A stretch of 64,000 nt of DNA, from the NCBI GenBank assembly GCA_947177035.1, contig CAMWSS010000004.1:29139-93138 (forward strand), read 5' to 3'. This DNA comes from an uncultured Porphyromonadaceae bacterium. Its GTDB lineage: Bacteria > Bacteroidota > Bacteroidia > Bacteroidales > Muribaculaceae. Below the pieces are notes generated by a model. It saw nothing but the letters and a program-made list of their open reading frames with translations. It was not told the origin of the DNA and did no database searches. Made by a program: the position numbers and the translations under genes. Every line of letters begins with the position of its first letter. Within the stretch, counting starts at the first letter, position 1. Below are positions 33,320 to 41,902 of the stretch, one piece after another.

Positions 33320-33892
33320 TCACATTGTGATCTGTTTCTGCTTGTAATAGCTGGATGCGCCGGCCACTTCCAGAAAGCAGCACACCGAATAGGCTATCAT
33401 GGCTATGCCTGTGATCAGAACAATATAGCTCTTGACTGTGGCGGCGCCAATGATCAGCACCACAATGCCGGCCACCGCCAGAAGGATCGGGAGCAGATAG
33501 AAGGAAAAAGGAAACGACACTGGCTTGAAGCCGAAAGCCAGCAGGCATATGTGATAGACGCCTGCGATTATAAGCACTCCGGCCAGCACATAGACCACCA
33601 TCGAACTGAGCGATGCCGGGTCAAGCAGCATCCACAGCCCTAATGCCGCTGCGGCGATAGCGGTCAGCACTGATCCGACCGAGACTCCGGTGCGCGGCAG
33701 CCGGCGCCCGTCTTCAGTGACGGTGATGCGTGTTGAACTGAAAATAAAATACAGGTTGATAGCAGCGGCCAACAGAAACATTGCGCCGATCACCATCACA
33801 ATGATGTTGATTGCGGTTGCCCGGAGAAAAATCAGCGCTATGCCCACAATGAGCACAATCACTCCGGTCCATGTCAGGCTTTTTGATCTCAT
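33320..33892 (-). CDS. DUF308/HdeD-type membrane protein
   Basis: A 190-residue integral membrane protein with five to six hydrophobic helices arranged as repeats: WTGVIVLIVGIALIF, IVMVIGAMFLLAAAINLYFI, then after a charged loop (RITVTEDGRRLPRTG) VLTAIAAAALGLWMLL, YVLAGVLIIAGVYHICLLAF, LPILLAVAGIVVLIIGA and YIVLITGIAMIAYSVCCFLE. The helix repeats with Gly pairs are typical of DUF308 (HdeD). HdeD is linked to acid resistance in enterobacteria; its role here is unknown. No partner genes adjoin it. Confidence 0.75.
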   Translation of the reverse strand: MRSKSLTWTGVIVLIVGIALIFLRATAINIIVMVIGAMFLLAAAINLYFIFSSTRITVTEDGRRLPRTGVSVGSVLTAIAAAALGLWMLLDPASLSSMVVYVLAGVLIIAGVYHICLLAFGFKPVSFPFSFYLLPILLAVAGIVVLIIGAATVKSYIVLITGIAMIAYSVCCFLEVAGASSYYKQKQITM

Positions 33893-33979
33893 AAGAATGT
33901 TGCAATAAAAAAAGTTGTTAAACAGGTTTTATTGTTTAACAACTTAAAGCCGTTGCCGGTTGAGCAGACGGTGAAAGTT

Positions 33980-35338
33980 TTAGAGGTACACGTCGAGCGC
34001 GGCGGGGAATATCCGTTCCGGGTCAAAGAATTCGGCGCAACTGTTGACCATATTCTCCACGTTGAGATCCACGCGGCCATAGAAAACCTCATGGCCGTTG
34101 ATTATCAGAGTCACAGGCTTTGTGAGATCAACCATCTGTTCGTCAAGATATATTTTCACGCGTCCTTCTGTGGCTCGTGTGTATGATTTGTTGAACTTCA
34201 ACTGTATTCCCCAGTGAGGGTCGGTCTGTGTGGTTGTGTATGTGACAAGCTGCACGTTCAGGCGTATTGTGTTTCCGGCGATTGTCATGTCATAGAGAGT
34301 GCGTGTGGAGTCGTTTGGGTTGGAACGCTCCATGACGTAAAGGTTGCCGAATCCGTCGCGATAGCGCCCGTCCATTTCAAAATTTTCCCACGTCAGGCGA
34401 GTGGCATGCGGCTGGCGAGAGAACTGTTTGAGCCATGGGGTGGTGACGCGATAGTCGATGTGGTGTCCTCTGCCTGGAATCAGCTCCACCTCATGGATGT
34501 AATATCCAGGATTCTCCACCGCGACACTGTCAAGCGCGTGTTTCGTATAGGAAGTGAGCAGATCGCGGTAGAATCCATGGTCGTCTGCGCCGGTGCGCAG
34601 CGAGAACGCCACGTTTCGCAGATTTTCAACCGGTGCGTTTTTCAGCGGTTCGCCACCTGCCATCGGGCCGGCTCCGGCCAGATAGTCGGCATAGAAAGAG
34701 GCCAGACGCTGGCTTCCGTATCCGCCTTCCGATATGCCGAAAAGGTATATGCGGTTAGGGTCGATTTTGCCTGATGCAAGAGCGCTTCTGAGCAGGCGTT
34801 CCCATGCCCATTGCTTTGACTTCTGATACCAGCGGTAATATTCCCCTTCGTTGGGTATGCGAGGCACCACATAGACCGACGGCGAATCGTCAAACATTTC
34901 GGCCAGGCGGAATCCGGTGTCCCATTCGGCATCACGCGGTCCGGAACCGTGGAGATACAGGAAAAGCGGCAGTTTTCCAACGGTGGCCGTGTCGCCTTTG
35001 AAACCGTAAAAATAATCCATTACGGCGTTCGGTTCCAATGAATCAGGCAATGTCCAGCTCAGTGAATCACGCAGGGCCAGGGGGCGAAGTTCGGGCAGAA
35101 TCGTGTCTGCTTCATTCGCTTTGACCCAAGCCTGCCACACTTCCGCTCTCGCTTCGGCCAGGTCGGCAACCTTCAGCTTTGTGCTGACCTTATATGGAGC
35201 GTCGGTCCGGTCGGTTATATATGATTCAAAATAGTTGACTATATTGTTATACGTTTGTTCATTGATTTTGTCCTTAGCGTGTGCGCCCAACGTCATTGTG
35301 GCCATAGCGGCCAGAGTAAGACTTCTGAAAGTGTTCAT
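33980..35338 (-). CDS. Secreted alpha/beta-hydrolase (peptidase/esterase-like)
   Basis: A 452-residue exported protein (signal residues 1-21, MNTFRSLTLAAMATMTLGAHA). An N-terminal helical region (about 25-100) precedes an alpha/beta-hydrolase core: LPLFLYLHGSGPRDAEWDTG (oxyanion region), the nucleophile elbow FGISEGGYGSQR (Ser in G-x-S-x-G) and a candidate catalytic His in ELIPGRGHHIDYRVTTPW. A C-terminal beta-rich domain (about 330-452) ends VNSCAEFFDPERIFPAALDV. Substrate unknown; an esterase or peptidase on host or dietary polymers is possible. Confidence 0.75.
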   Translation of the reverse strand: MNTFRSLTLAAMATMTLGAHAKDKINEQTYNNIVNYFESYITDRTDAPYKVSTKLKVADLAEARAEVWQAWVKANEADTILPELRPLALRDSLSWTLPDSLEPNAVMDYFYGFKGDTATVGKLPLFLYLHGSGPRDAEWDTGFRLAEMFDDSPSVYVVPRIPNEGEYYRWYQKSKQWAWERLLRSALASGKIDPNRIYLFGISEGGYGSQRLASFYADYLAGAGPMAGGEPLKNAPVENLRNVAFSLRTGADDHGFYRDLLTSYTKHALDSVAVENPGYYIHEVELIPGRGHHIDYRVTTPWLKQFSRQPHATRLTWENFEMDGRYRDGFGNLYVMERSNPNDSTRTLYDMTIAGNTIRLNVQLVTYTTTQTDPHWGIQLKFNKSYTRATEGRVKIYLDEQMVDLTKPVTLIINGHEVFYGRVDLNVENMVNSCAEFFDPERIFPAALDVYL

Positions 35339-35373
35339 TGATATAAAATCTATGGAATTAGGTTTAAACGGTG

Positions 35374-35381
35374 CAAAGTTA
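35374..35381 (-). promoter_or_regulatory. -7 element for the secreted hydrolase
   Basis: CAAAGTTA on plus, read TAACTTTG on minus, 36 bases upstream of the start codon. No matching -33 element at the usual distance. Confidence 0.45.
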
Positions 35382-35463
35382 AGAAAAAATCCAATGTGTT
35401 CGCTTTTTTACCACAAAATATAAGACCCCAGATGGCCTAAAATAGGGGAGTCCGGTTCATGCT

Positions 35464-35495
35464 ATTGTGTGAAACAGGGAAAATCTGTATCTTTG
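35464..35495 (+). promoter_or_regulatory. Promoter of the E1-like gene, apparently leaderless
   Basis: ATTG (35464-35467), a 20-bp spacer and TATCTTTG (35488-35495). The GTG start codon follows after only 4 bases (35500), so the transcript should begin at or about the start codon. Confidence 0.65.
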
Positions 35496-35499
35496 CAGC

Positions 35500-36228
35500 G
35501 TGAAAAAACTGAGCAAAGAAGAGTCGGAACGCTATAAGGCTCATCTGTCGCTTTGTGAGATAGATCTGCCCGGCCAGCAACGCCTGCGCCAGTCACGGAT
35601 CGCAGTGGTGGGTGCCGGAGCGCTCGCTTCTGCGGCTTTGCTGTATCTGGCTGCGGCCGGTGTCGGCATGATCCGCGTGATTGATGGCGACACCGTCTCA
35701 CTCAGCAATCTGCAACGCCAGATCATACATTCCACTCAGGATATCGGCAGGCCTAAACCGCAGAGTGCGGCCGCTAAGATTGCCGCGCTTAATCCGGATG
35801 TGGTCGTGGAGCCAGTGTGCCGCATGCTTGACGCCGACTGCGCCATGCAGTTGCTGGCCGACGTGGATGTGGTGCTTGACTGCACTGATAATTATGATGC
35901 GCGAGTGCTTGTGAGCGACACTTGCGTGAAGCTTGGCAAGCCGCTGTGTTTCGCTGCCCTGAGCCGTTTTGAAGGGCAGGTGATGACACATATGCCCGGA
36001 ACAGCGCATTATCGTACAGTTTTTCCGGCTCCTCCAACCAGTGAACAGCTTGAATGTCGTTCATGTGCTGTCACAGGTGTGCTGAATGCACTTGCCGGCA
36101 TTGCCGGCAGCATGCAGGCGGCCGAAGCGATCAAAATCATCATAGGCGCCGGCGATCTGCTCACTGACAGGATGGTGCTGATCGATGCGCTCACCTTCGC
36201 ATTTCGAGAAGTGAGATTGAAGAGTTAA
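35500..36228 (+). CDS. ThiF/MoeB/HesA-family E1-like adenylyltransferase
   Basis: A 242-residue protein with a GTG start. The nucleotide-binding Rossmann motif AVVGAGALASAALLYLAAAG, RVIDGDTVSLSNLQRQIIHS and DVVLDCTDNYDARVLVSDTC are typical of ubiquitin-E1-like enzymes that adenylate the C-terminus of small sulfur-carrier proteins for thiamin, molybdopterin or other thiolation. The C-terminal CRSCAVTGVLNALAG, then SMQAAEAIKII, is normal. The first zinc CxxC of MoeB/ThiF is replaced by HYRT, so the structural zinc may be lost. No ThiS/MoaD-like gene is adjacent; the carrier partner is unknown. Confidence 0.85.
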   Translation: MKKLSKEESERYKAHLSLCEIDLPGQQRLRQSRIAVVGAGALASAALLYLAAAGVGMIRVIDGDTVSLSNLQRQIIHSTQDIGRPKPQSAAAKIAALNPDVVVEPVCRMLDADCAMQLLADVDVVLDCTDNYDARVLVSDTCVKLGKPLCFAALSRFEGQVMTHMPGTAHYRTVFPAPPTSEQLECRSCAVTGVLNALAGIAGSMQAAEAIKIIIGAGDLLTDRMVLIDALTFAFREVRLKS

Positions 36229-36240
36229 CGTTTAAACGTT
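36227..36240 (+). repeat. Perfect 14-bp palindrome before the LysM gene
   Basis: AACGTTTAAACGTT is exactly self-complementary. It overlaps the TAA stop of the E1-like gene and ends 11 bases before the LysM ATG, where a ribosome-binding site or operator would lie. Confidence 0.5.
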
Positions 36241-36251
36241 TTGATTATCCA

Positions 36252-37718
36252 ATGAAATTCATCAGAAATATATGCCTGGCGACTCTGGCTGCAACGTCAT
36301 TGACTGTTTCGGCTGACCTGAATCTGCCGGTGAAGACAATAAACGGCACCGAATATTATTATTATGAGGTCAAGCCGAAAGAATCGATCTATTCGCTGGT
36401 GCGTAAAATCGGTGTGAGCCGGGACGACATCATGCGCTATAATCCGTCGGCTGTCGACGGCCTGCGTGCCAATCAGCTGCTGCTGTTCCCAGTGAGCGAG
36501 TTTGCCGGCAACGAACGCCGTGAGGTCTGTCCGGAGGAATCTGTGAAAGATGGTCCGCGGGCTGATCTTGGCGAAGAGAAGGTGGACATGCCTTCCGTTG
36601 ACGCCGTTGAGGAAGTCGATGAAAAAGAGGAAACTTTCACGGATGACTCTGATGACGAAACTGATGTCGCCGCTGTTGATTCCGTCGACACTACTGTCAG
36701 GCTGGCTGTGGTGCTTCCGTTCATGCTTGATGCGGAACGCCCAACCAAGCATGCCGAGAATTACACGGAATTCTATCGTGGCCTGCTGATGGCAGTCGAC
36801 ACAGTGGCCGGCAAGAATCCTGATATGAAGATCTCGGTCGCTGCATTTGATTCAGAGGCTTCGGCCGAAAAGGTGGCTGCGCTTGCCGACGACCCGGAAC
36901 TGCGGTCGGCCACATATATAATAGCGCCTGATGACTCTGTCAGCATTGAGCTTCTGGCCGAAATGGCCGATCAGACGGGTGCGACCGTGGTCAATCTCTT
37001 TTCTGTGAAAAACGATGCCCAGCAACGTCATCCGTCGGTCTATCAGGCCAACATACCGCAGCATAAAATGTATGACAAGGCACTTGACGCGTTTATCGAT
37101 GATTTTGCCGACTATACCCCGGTGATTCTTTCGCCTGCCGACATTGCGGCCGACAAGCAGGCTTTTGTCGACGAACTGACCTCGCGCCTTGAGTCGGCTG
37201 GCCGTCGGTATGAAAAGCTGGATGTTTTTGACGGTTTTTCAGAACGGGCAATGACCCCGGACAGATTTCCTGCCGACGGACGCTTCGTCTTTATCCCTGC
37301 ATCAGGGTCGCGCGAGATGCTTACACGCATTCTTTCTCCGCTGATCCAGTTGCGCCAGAATGCTTCGCTGCCCGATAACGTGCGATTGTTCGGTTATCCG
37401 GAGTGGGTTATCGTGCGTGGTGAGCAAGCGCGCAAACTCCATAGCCTCGACACTGTGATATATTCGCGATTTGCATCCGACACTGACTCATATCCCACGC
37501 GTCTGCTTGGAATGCGCTATGACGACTGGTTCGGAACAAAGATGGCGAATGCGGTTCCGGTTTACGGACTGCTTGGCTATGATGCCGGCCGATGGATGCT
37601 CGGCGGCGGACAGTCTTATGTCGGACTTCAGAATTCGTTTGAACCTGGCGCTGTCAACTCCGCGCTCTATCTGATTTATTTTTCGCCAGACGGGCAGGTT
37701 AGAGTCAAAGCTCTATGA
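36252..37718 (+). CDS. LysM protein with periplasmic-binding-like domain
   Basis: A 488-residue exported protein. The signal peptide (residues 1-21) is followed directly by a LysM domain (about 26-80: YYYEVKPKESIYSLVRKIGV, then YNPSAVDGLRANQLLLFPV) that binds peptidoglycan. An acidic linker follows (about 90-145, rich in EEVDEKEETFTDDSDDE). The C-terminal 330 residues resemble a type-1 periplasmic-binding fold (VRLAVVLPFMLD, then YTEFYRGLLMAVD, then YIIAPDDSVSIELLAEMAD). It probably senses or tethers in the periplasm. It overlaps the following barrel gene by 4 bases, so the two are likely a pair. Confidence 0.8.
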   Translation: MKFIRNICLATLAATSLTVSADLNLPVKTINGTEYYYYEVKPKESIYSLVRKIGVSRDDIMRYNPSAVDGLRANQLLLFPVSEFAGNERREVCPEESVKDGPRADLGEEKVDMPSVDAVEEVDEKEETFTDDSDDETDVAAVDSVDTTVRLAVVLPFMLDAERPTKHAENYTEFYRGLLMAVDTVAGKNPDMKISVAAFDSEASAEKVAALADDPELRSATYIIAPDDSVSIELLAEMADQTGATVVNLFSVKNDAQQRHPSVYQANIPQHKMYDKALDAFIDDFADYTPVILSPADIAADKQAFVDELTSRLESAGRRYEKLDVFDGFSERAMTPDRFPADGRFVFIPASGSREMLTRILSPLIQLRQNASLPDNVRLFGYPEWVIVRGEQARKLHSLDTVIYSRFASDTDSYPTRLLGMRYDDWFGTKMANAVPVYGLLGYDAGRWMLGGGQSYVGLQNSFEPGAVNSALYLIYFSPDGQVRVKAL

Positions 37719-38425
37719 TGAAGCATTTTCTTTGCAGGCTCGCCGCAGCCATTGCCCTGGTCGCCTCAGTTGCCGTTGCCGGCTCCGCTACTGCTTGCGG
37801 ACAGCGATATTATTCGCCTGACTTCTCAGTCGGAGTGAAGGGTGGCGCCACGCTGAGCCGGATGGATTTCGTGCCCCACGTAAGTCAGACCATGACGCCT
37901 GGCGTGACATTCGGCGTCATGGCCCGATACTCCGAGGAAAAACTGTTTGGCCTGCTTGGCGAGCTTAACATCACCCAGCGTGGCTGGGCCGAGGATTTCC
38001 GCGGACTCCCGGTCAGCTATTCGCGTCATCTCACATATATCCAGCTGCCGCTGATGACCCAGATCCGTTTTGGCTGGAAGCGGGTGAAGCTTTTTGTAAA
38101 CCTTGGACCTGAGGCAGGATATATGCTTGGTGACAAAATCAAGGCTGATTTTGATTATTCCGACCCCATGGCGTCCGTGCCGGGATATTCTCCCAACCGT
38201 CACAACGAGCAGATGACAATGGATGTGGCCAACCGCTTCGACTATGGCATTGCCGGAGGACTCGGCGCCGAATTTTTTGTGGCGCGGCGTCATTCAGTGA
38301 CGCTTGAAGGGCGCTTCTATTACGGAATCGGCAATATTTTCAGAGCCACACGCACAAGCACGTTTTCTGCGTCGCGCGGATTGTCGGTGGAAATCACATT
38401 AGGCTACTTCTTCCGCGTGATCTGA
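37715..38425 (+). CDS. PorT-family outer-membrane barrel
   Basis: A 236-residue small beta-barrel protein. The signal peptide spans about residues 1-27. The body shows FSVGVKGGATLSRMDFVP, LLGELNITQRGWAED, LTYIQLPLMTQIRFGWKRVK, VNLGPEAGYMLGDKI and a C-terminal LSVEITLGYFFRVI strand. The Y-I-x-L-P-L-x-x-x-x pattern is typical of PorT-like barrels (outer membrane protein beta-barrel domain 2). Whether it is the type IX secretion PorT itself is unclear, since many paralogues exist. Translationally coupled to the LysM protein upstream. Confidence 0.8.
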   Translation: MMKHFLCRLAAAIALVASVAVAGSATACGQRYYSPDFSVGVKGGATLSRMDFVPHVSQTMTPGVTFGVMARYSEEKLFGLLGELNITQRGWAEDFRGLPVSYSRHLTYIQLPLMTQIRFGWKRVKLFVNLGPEAGYMLGDKIKADFDYSDPMASVPGYSPNRHNEQMTMDVANRFDYGIAGGLGAEFFVARRHSVTLEGRFYYGIGNIFRATRTSTFSASRGLSVEITLGYFFRVI

Positions 38426-38441
38426 CTGAATGGCCGAATAA

Positions 38442-38473
38442 TTTGTCAGGGCGATGAAAAAAGCTTAACTTTG
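38442..38473 (+). promoter_or_regulatory. Promoter of the nusB-yajC-coaE-bio operon
   Basis: TTTG (38442-38445), a 20-bp spacer, TAACTTTG (38466-38473): an exact consensus match. The start should be near 38478, 32 bases before the nusB ATG. No further promoter was found between here and bioD, whose upstream genes overlap or nearly abut. Confidence 0.85.
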
Positions 38474-38509
38474 CATAGCTGATAAAGCATAAAGAGAACA
38501 TAAAAATAT

Positions 38510-39955
38510 ATGGTTAACAGAGTTTTAATACGACTTAAGGTTGTGCAGGCGCTATATGGCTACCTGCTCACCCGGAGCGAATTCAAGATCGAGGCCCCGG
38601 TGGAGACATCGTCGCACGACCGTCGTTATTCCTATTCGGCATATGCCGATATGTTGCTGATGATGCTCGAAATGTCGGGCTGGAAAGTCCAGGCAGACCG
38701 TTCGTTGCCGCCGTCAGTCACTTCATCGGTTGTCAATGCGCCTTATGCCGACAGCGCCACCGCACGTTTCCTCATGGGCAATGACGAAGTGCGGGAGCTG
38801 ATCCGCACACGTGGATCCCGCATGGCCGAATTTGACAGCGCCGTCATTGAACTTGCACAGCGCATCAAGGCATCCAGCCCTTATCGTGAATTTTTGAAAA
38901 TACGCAAACCGGAAGTTTCGGATGAAATTGCATTCTGGACTCAGGTGCTCCGCCTTGTCGCTCCGAAAACTCCCGCCTTGGTCGACGCGATGCGCACTGA
39001 TCCTGAATTCACGGTGCGAGGCATGGAAATGGGCCTGAAAATGCTGGCTGACACATTGTCAAACTATTCCGACACGCGCAATGTGCTTGCTGATTGCCGC
39101 CGCGATCTGACCCGCTCGCTCGACAAAGCATATGAACTCTATGTGGCCCTGCTGCTGCTGCCGGTGGAGATAACCCATGCACAGTCTCTCCGCATTGAGG
39201 CCGCACGCGAAAAATATCTGCCCACACCTGAAGAGCGCAATCCCGACATGCGCTTCGTCAACAACGCCTATGTGGCTGCCGCATCGTCAAGCGATGCAAT
39301 TGAGGAATTCACTAAAAAGACTCCGGTTCTGTGGGACGACGAGCCTGGATTCATCAGCCAGCTGCTTGATCTTGTAACCGACAGCGATGCCTATAAGGCA
39401 TATATGGCCACTCCGGGAGAGAAAACCCTGGCCGAAGACTGCGATCTGTGGCGGACATTGATCAAAAATGTCATTGTGCCGTCAGACGTGTTTAGCGAAT
39501 ATCTGGAGTCGAAGTCGATTTTCTGGAATGACGATCTGGACGTTATGGCCAGCTTTGCCATCAAGACAATACGCACTTTCGCTGCTTCGGAAGCTCACTC
39601 CGACATTGAACTTCTGCCGAAATTCAAAGATGATGAAGATTCCGGCTTCGGAATGCAGCTGTTCAACAATGCGGTGGCCCATCGCGTTGAATATCGTGAA
39701 TGGATCGACGTGTTCATCAACACCAAGCGCTGGGACGTTGACCGTGTGGCGCTGATGGACGTTGTCATTCTGCTGACCGCTTTGTCTGAAGTCATGAGCT
39801 GTCCGTCCATTCCGCTGACTGTCACCGCCAATGAATATGTGGAAATCGCAAACCGTTACTCCAACCCGAGGAGCGGATCGTTTATCAACGGAATGCTGGC
39901 GGCCATCACCGACAAACTCCGCGCCGACGGATTGTTGCATAAAGACTGGAAATAA
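38510..39955 (+). CDS. nusB: NusB, extended form
   Basis: A 481-residue antitermination factor. The N-terminus MVNRVLIRLKVVQALYGYLL is the start of the Bacteroidetes NusB family. The C-terminal 130 residues hold the NusB core (DVDRVALMDVVILLTALSEV, then VTANEYVEIANRYS and GSFINGMLAAITDKL). Between residues 26 and about 195 lies an extra helical block not present in the roughly 300-residue NusB of Bacteroides (from memory). NusB with NusE promotes rRNA antitermination. It is driven by a full consensus promoter and leads the long operon. Confidence 0.88.
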   Translation: MVNRVLIRLKVVQALYGYLLTRSEFKIEAPVETSSHDRRYSYSAYADMLLMMLEMSGWKVQADRSLPPSVTSSVVNAPYADSATARFLMGNDEVRELIRTRGSRMAEFDSAVIELAQRIKASSPYREFLKIRKPEVSDEIAFWTQVLRLVAPKTPALVDAMRTDPEFTVRGMEMGLKMLADTLSNYSDTRNVLADCRRDLTRSLDKAYELYVALLLLPVEITHAQSLRIEAAREKYLPTPEERNPDMRFVNNAYVAAASSSDAIEEFTKKTPVLWDDEPGFISQLLDLVTDSDAYKAYMATPGEKTLAEDCDLWRTLIKNVIVPSDVFSEYLESKSIFWNDDLDVMASFAIKTIRTFAASEAHSDIELLPKFKDDEDSGFGMQLFNNAVAHRVEYREWIDVFINTKRWDVDRVALMDVVILLTALSEVMSCPSIPLTVTANEYVEIANRYSNPRSGSFINGMLAAITDKLRADGLLHKDWK

Positions 39956-39985
39956 TTCACAAAATCTTAAAACAAGAACGAAACA

Positions 39986-40336
39986 ATGCTTAACTACATT
40001 CTTCTTCAGCAGGCTGCTGCTGCTGACATGCAGGGCGCCGGCTGGTCAAGCTGGATCATGATCATCGCAATCATCGCGATTTTCTACTTCTTCATGATCC
40101 GTCCCCAGCAGAAGCAGCGCAAGGAAACCCAGAAATTTCATGATTCTCTGACCAAAGGCACAAAAGTGATCACCGCCGGAGGCATACATGGACGTGTGGT
40201 CGAGGTCGACGGTCCTGTCGTGCTTCTTGAAATCGCTTCAGGCATAAAGATCCGCATCAACAAGACCAGCATCTATCCCTCTCATGAAGCTGCTGGCGCC
40301 GATGCTGCAAATCCTGTGAATGCCGAAAAGAAATAA
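39986..40336 (+). CDS. yajC: Preprotein translocase subunit YajC
   Basis: A 116-residue single-pass inner-membrane protein. The Ala-rich N-terminus, the helix WSSWIMIIAIIAIFYFFMIR and the following basic RPQQKQRKETQKFHDSL are the family signature, then the YajC domain (GTKVITAGGIHGRVVEVDG). It associates with SecDF and SecYEG. It overlaps ybbR by 17 bases. The order nusB-yajC-ybbR-coaE is conserved in Bacteroidetes. Confidence 0.93.
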   Translation: MLNYILLQQAAAADMQGAGWSSWIMIIAIIAIFYFFMIRPQQKQRKETQKFHDSLTKGTKVITAGGIHGRVVEVDGPVVLLEIASGIKIRINKTSIYPSHEAAGADAANPVNAEKK

Positions 40337-41324
40337 CATATCGGCACGCGTCTCCGAAGCAGTGCGCGCGACGCGCGCGCTGCTCGGTTCGTCACGGGGG
40401 AAAGACATTCTGCTCTTTCTCCTGTTCGTGTGTGTCAGTTATGTGTTCTGGCTTATACAGACTCTCAACGAGGATGCCCAGAAGGAAGTGCAGGTGCCTT
40501 TGAAAATCGAGGGCGTGCCTGATGGAATCACGTTCATTTCCGATGTTCCGCAGACGTTGCTTGTCAGCGTCAGAGACCGTGGCACGTCGCTGTTTAACTA
40601 CACCTGGAGCGGAGTCCCGACACTCAGCATTCCGTTCAAGGAGATGAACGCCAAGTCAGGCGCGTCGCGCGTCACCATTCCTGGCAATGAAATGTCGTCG
40701 AGAGTCCGATCGCTCTTCGGACAGCAGGCCCAGGTGCTTTCCGTCAGACCTGATTCGCTTAATCTGGTCTATACCGACAAGCCCGGACGCCGGGTGAAAG
40801 TGACTCCCAACCTCAAAATCACCCCGTCATGGCAGAGCGTCAGCTCCGGCCCCGTGCAGGTTGAGCCTGATTCGGTCACGGTCTATTCCGTGGCCAATAT
40901 GTCGGGCGGATTCGACCGCATAAGCACTGTTGAGCTTAATCTTGACGATGTGTCGGAGACCTACACCGGCCGACTCAGACTGAAGGTTCCTGCCGGCGCG
41001 CGCGCGGTGCCAGACGAGGTGACTGTCACGGCACCTGTCGAGCCGCTAATCGCAAAGCAGCGGTCTGTGGCTGTCAAGGTCAATGGCGCGCCTGCCGATG
41101 CGTCGGTGGTTTTGTTTCCATCGCGTGTGGACGTGACGTTCCTTGTGCCGATGAGCCGATATAATTCTGAAGTCGGTGTCATCACTGTCTATGCCGACTT
41201 CCGACACCGCTCGCCTTCAACAGCCAAAATGCCGGTATATCTCGGCAGTGCGCCTGAAATATGCCGTGATGTGACTTTGGCCGTGGACAGTGTCGAGTAT
41301 CTGATTGAACAACACGGCAAATGA
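40320..41324 (+). CDS. YbbR-like/CdaR-type membrane-anchored protein
   Basis: A 334-residue protein. A membrane helix near residues 28-45 (DILLFLLFVCVSYVFWLIQT) is followed by repeated YbbR domains (QVPLKIEGVPDGITFISDVP, then TLLVSVRDRGTSLFNYTW, GRRVKVTPNLKITPSWQ). In Gram-positive bacteria YbbR/CdaR regulates c-di-AMP cyclase; the role here is unknown. Overlaps on both sides (17 bases with yajC, 4 with coaE) place it in the long operon. Start at 40320; no better start is visible. Confidence 0.85.
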   Translation: MPKRNNISARVSEAVRATRALLGSSRGKDILLFLLFVCVSYVFWLIQTLNEDAQKEVQVPLKIEGVPDGITFISDVPQTLLVSVRDRGTSLFNYTWSGVPTLSIPFKEMNAKSGASRVTIPGNEMSSRVRSLFGQQAQVLSVRPDSLNLVYTDKPGRRVKVTPNLKITPSWQSVSSGPVQVEPDSVTVYSVANMSGGFDRISTVELNLDDVSETYTGRLRLKVPAGARAVPDEVTVTAPVEPLIAKQRSVAVKVNGAPADASVVLFPSRVDVTFLVPMSRYNSEVGVITVYADFRHRSPSTAKMPVYLGSAPEICRDVTLAVDSVEYLIEQHGK

Positions 41325-41902
41325 TCGGACACACTCACATAGTGGCAATTACCGGCGGAATCGGATCGGGAAAGTCTGTGGTCAGCAGAATTTTGCGCTG
41401 CATGGGCTATCCGGTCTATGATTGTGATTCGGAAGCCCGCAGACTCATGGACGGGTCTGCCGAAATTCTGAGCCGCATCGCCGGCGAAATCTCCCCTGAT
41501 GCCATCGGCGCCGACGGGCGGCTTCGGCGTGACGTGCTGTCGGCCATGGTGTTTTCCGACAGCAGCAAGCTGCAATGCCTCAATGCGATAGTTCATGGTG
41601 CGGTGCGGAAACATTTGCTCTCCACGGTCGCTTCCTGTGGCTCTCCGCTTTTTTTCTTTGAAACCGCCATACTCTATGAAAGCGGTTTTGATTCCATTGC
41701 CGACGATGTCTGGGAAGTCACGGCGCCAAAATGCGAGCGGGTTGCCCGCGTAAAGTCCCGCAGCGGACTCTCTGCCGATGAAATTGACCGGCGGATGGCA
41801 TCACAGAAGACTCCGTCGTTTCCTCATCACCGTATCATACATAATTCATCAACCGACGCTCTCCTCCCTCAGATTCTGGCTCTGACAAATGAACAACGAT
41901 AA
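41321..41902 (+). CDS. coaE: Dephospho-CoA kinase
   Basis: A 193-residue P-loop kinase doing the last step of CoA synthesis. P-loop [29 protein letters not shown] and the [20 protein letters not shown] segment are typical. It overlaps ybbR by 4 bases and bioA by 14 bases, so biotin genes follow it on one transcript. The conserved D-x-D (YDCDSEA) is present. Confidence 0.92.
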   Translation: MIGHTHIVAITGGIGSGKSVVSRILRCMGYPVYDCDSEARRLMDGSAEILSRIAGEISPDAIGADGRLRRDVLSAMVFSDSSKLQCLNAIVHGAVRKHLLSTVASCGSPLFFFETAILYESGFDSIADDVWEVTAPKCERVARVKSRSGLSADEIDRRMASQKTPSFPHHRIIHNSSTDALLPQILALTNEQR

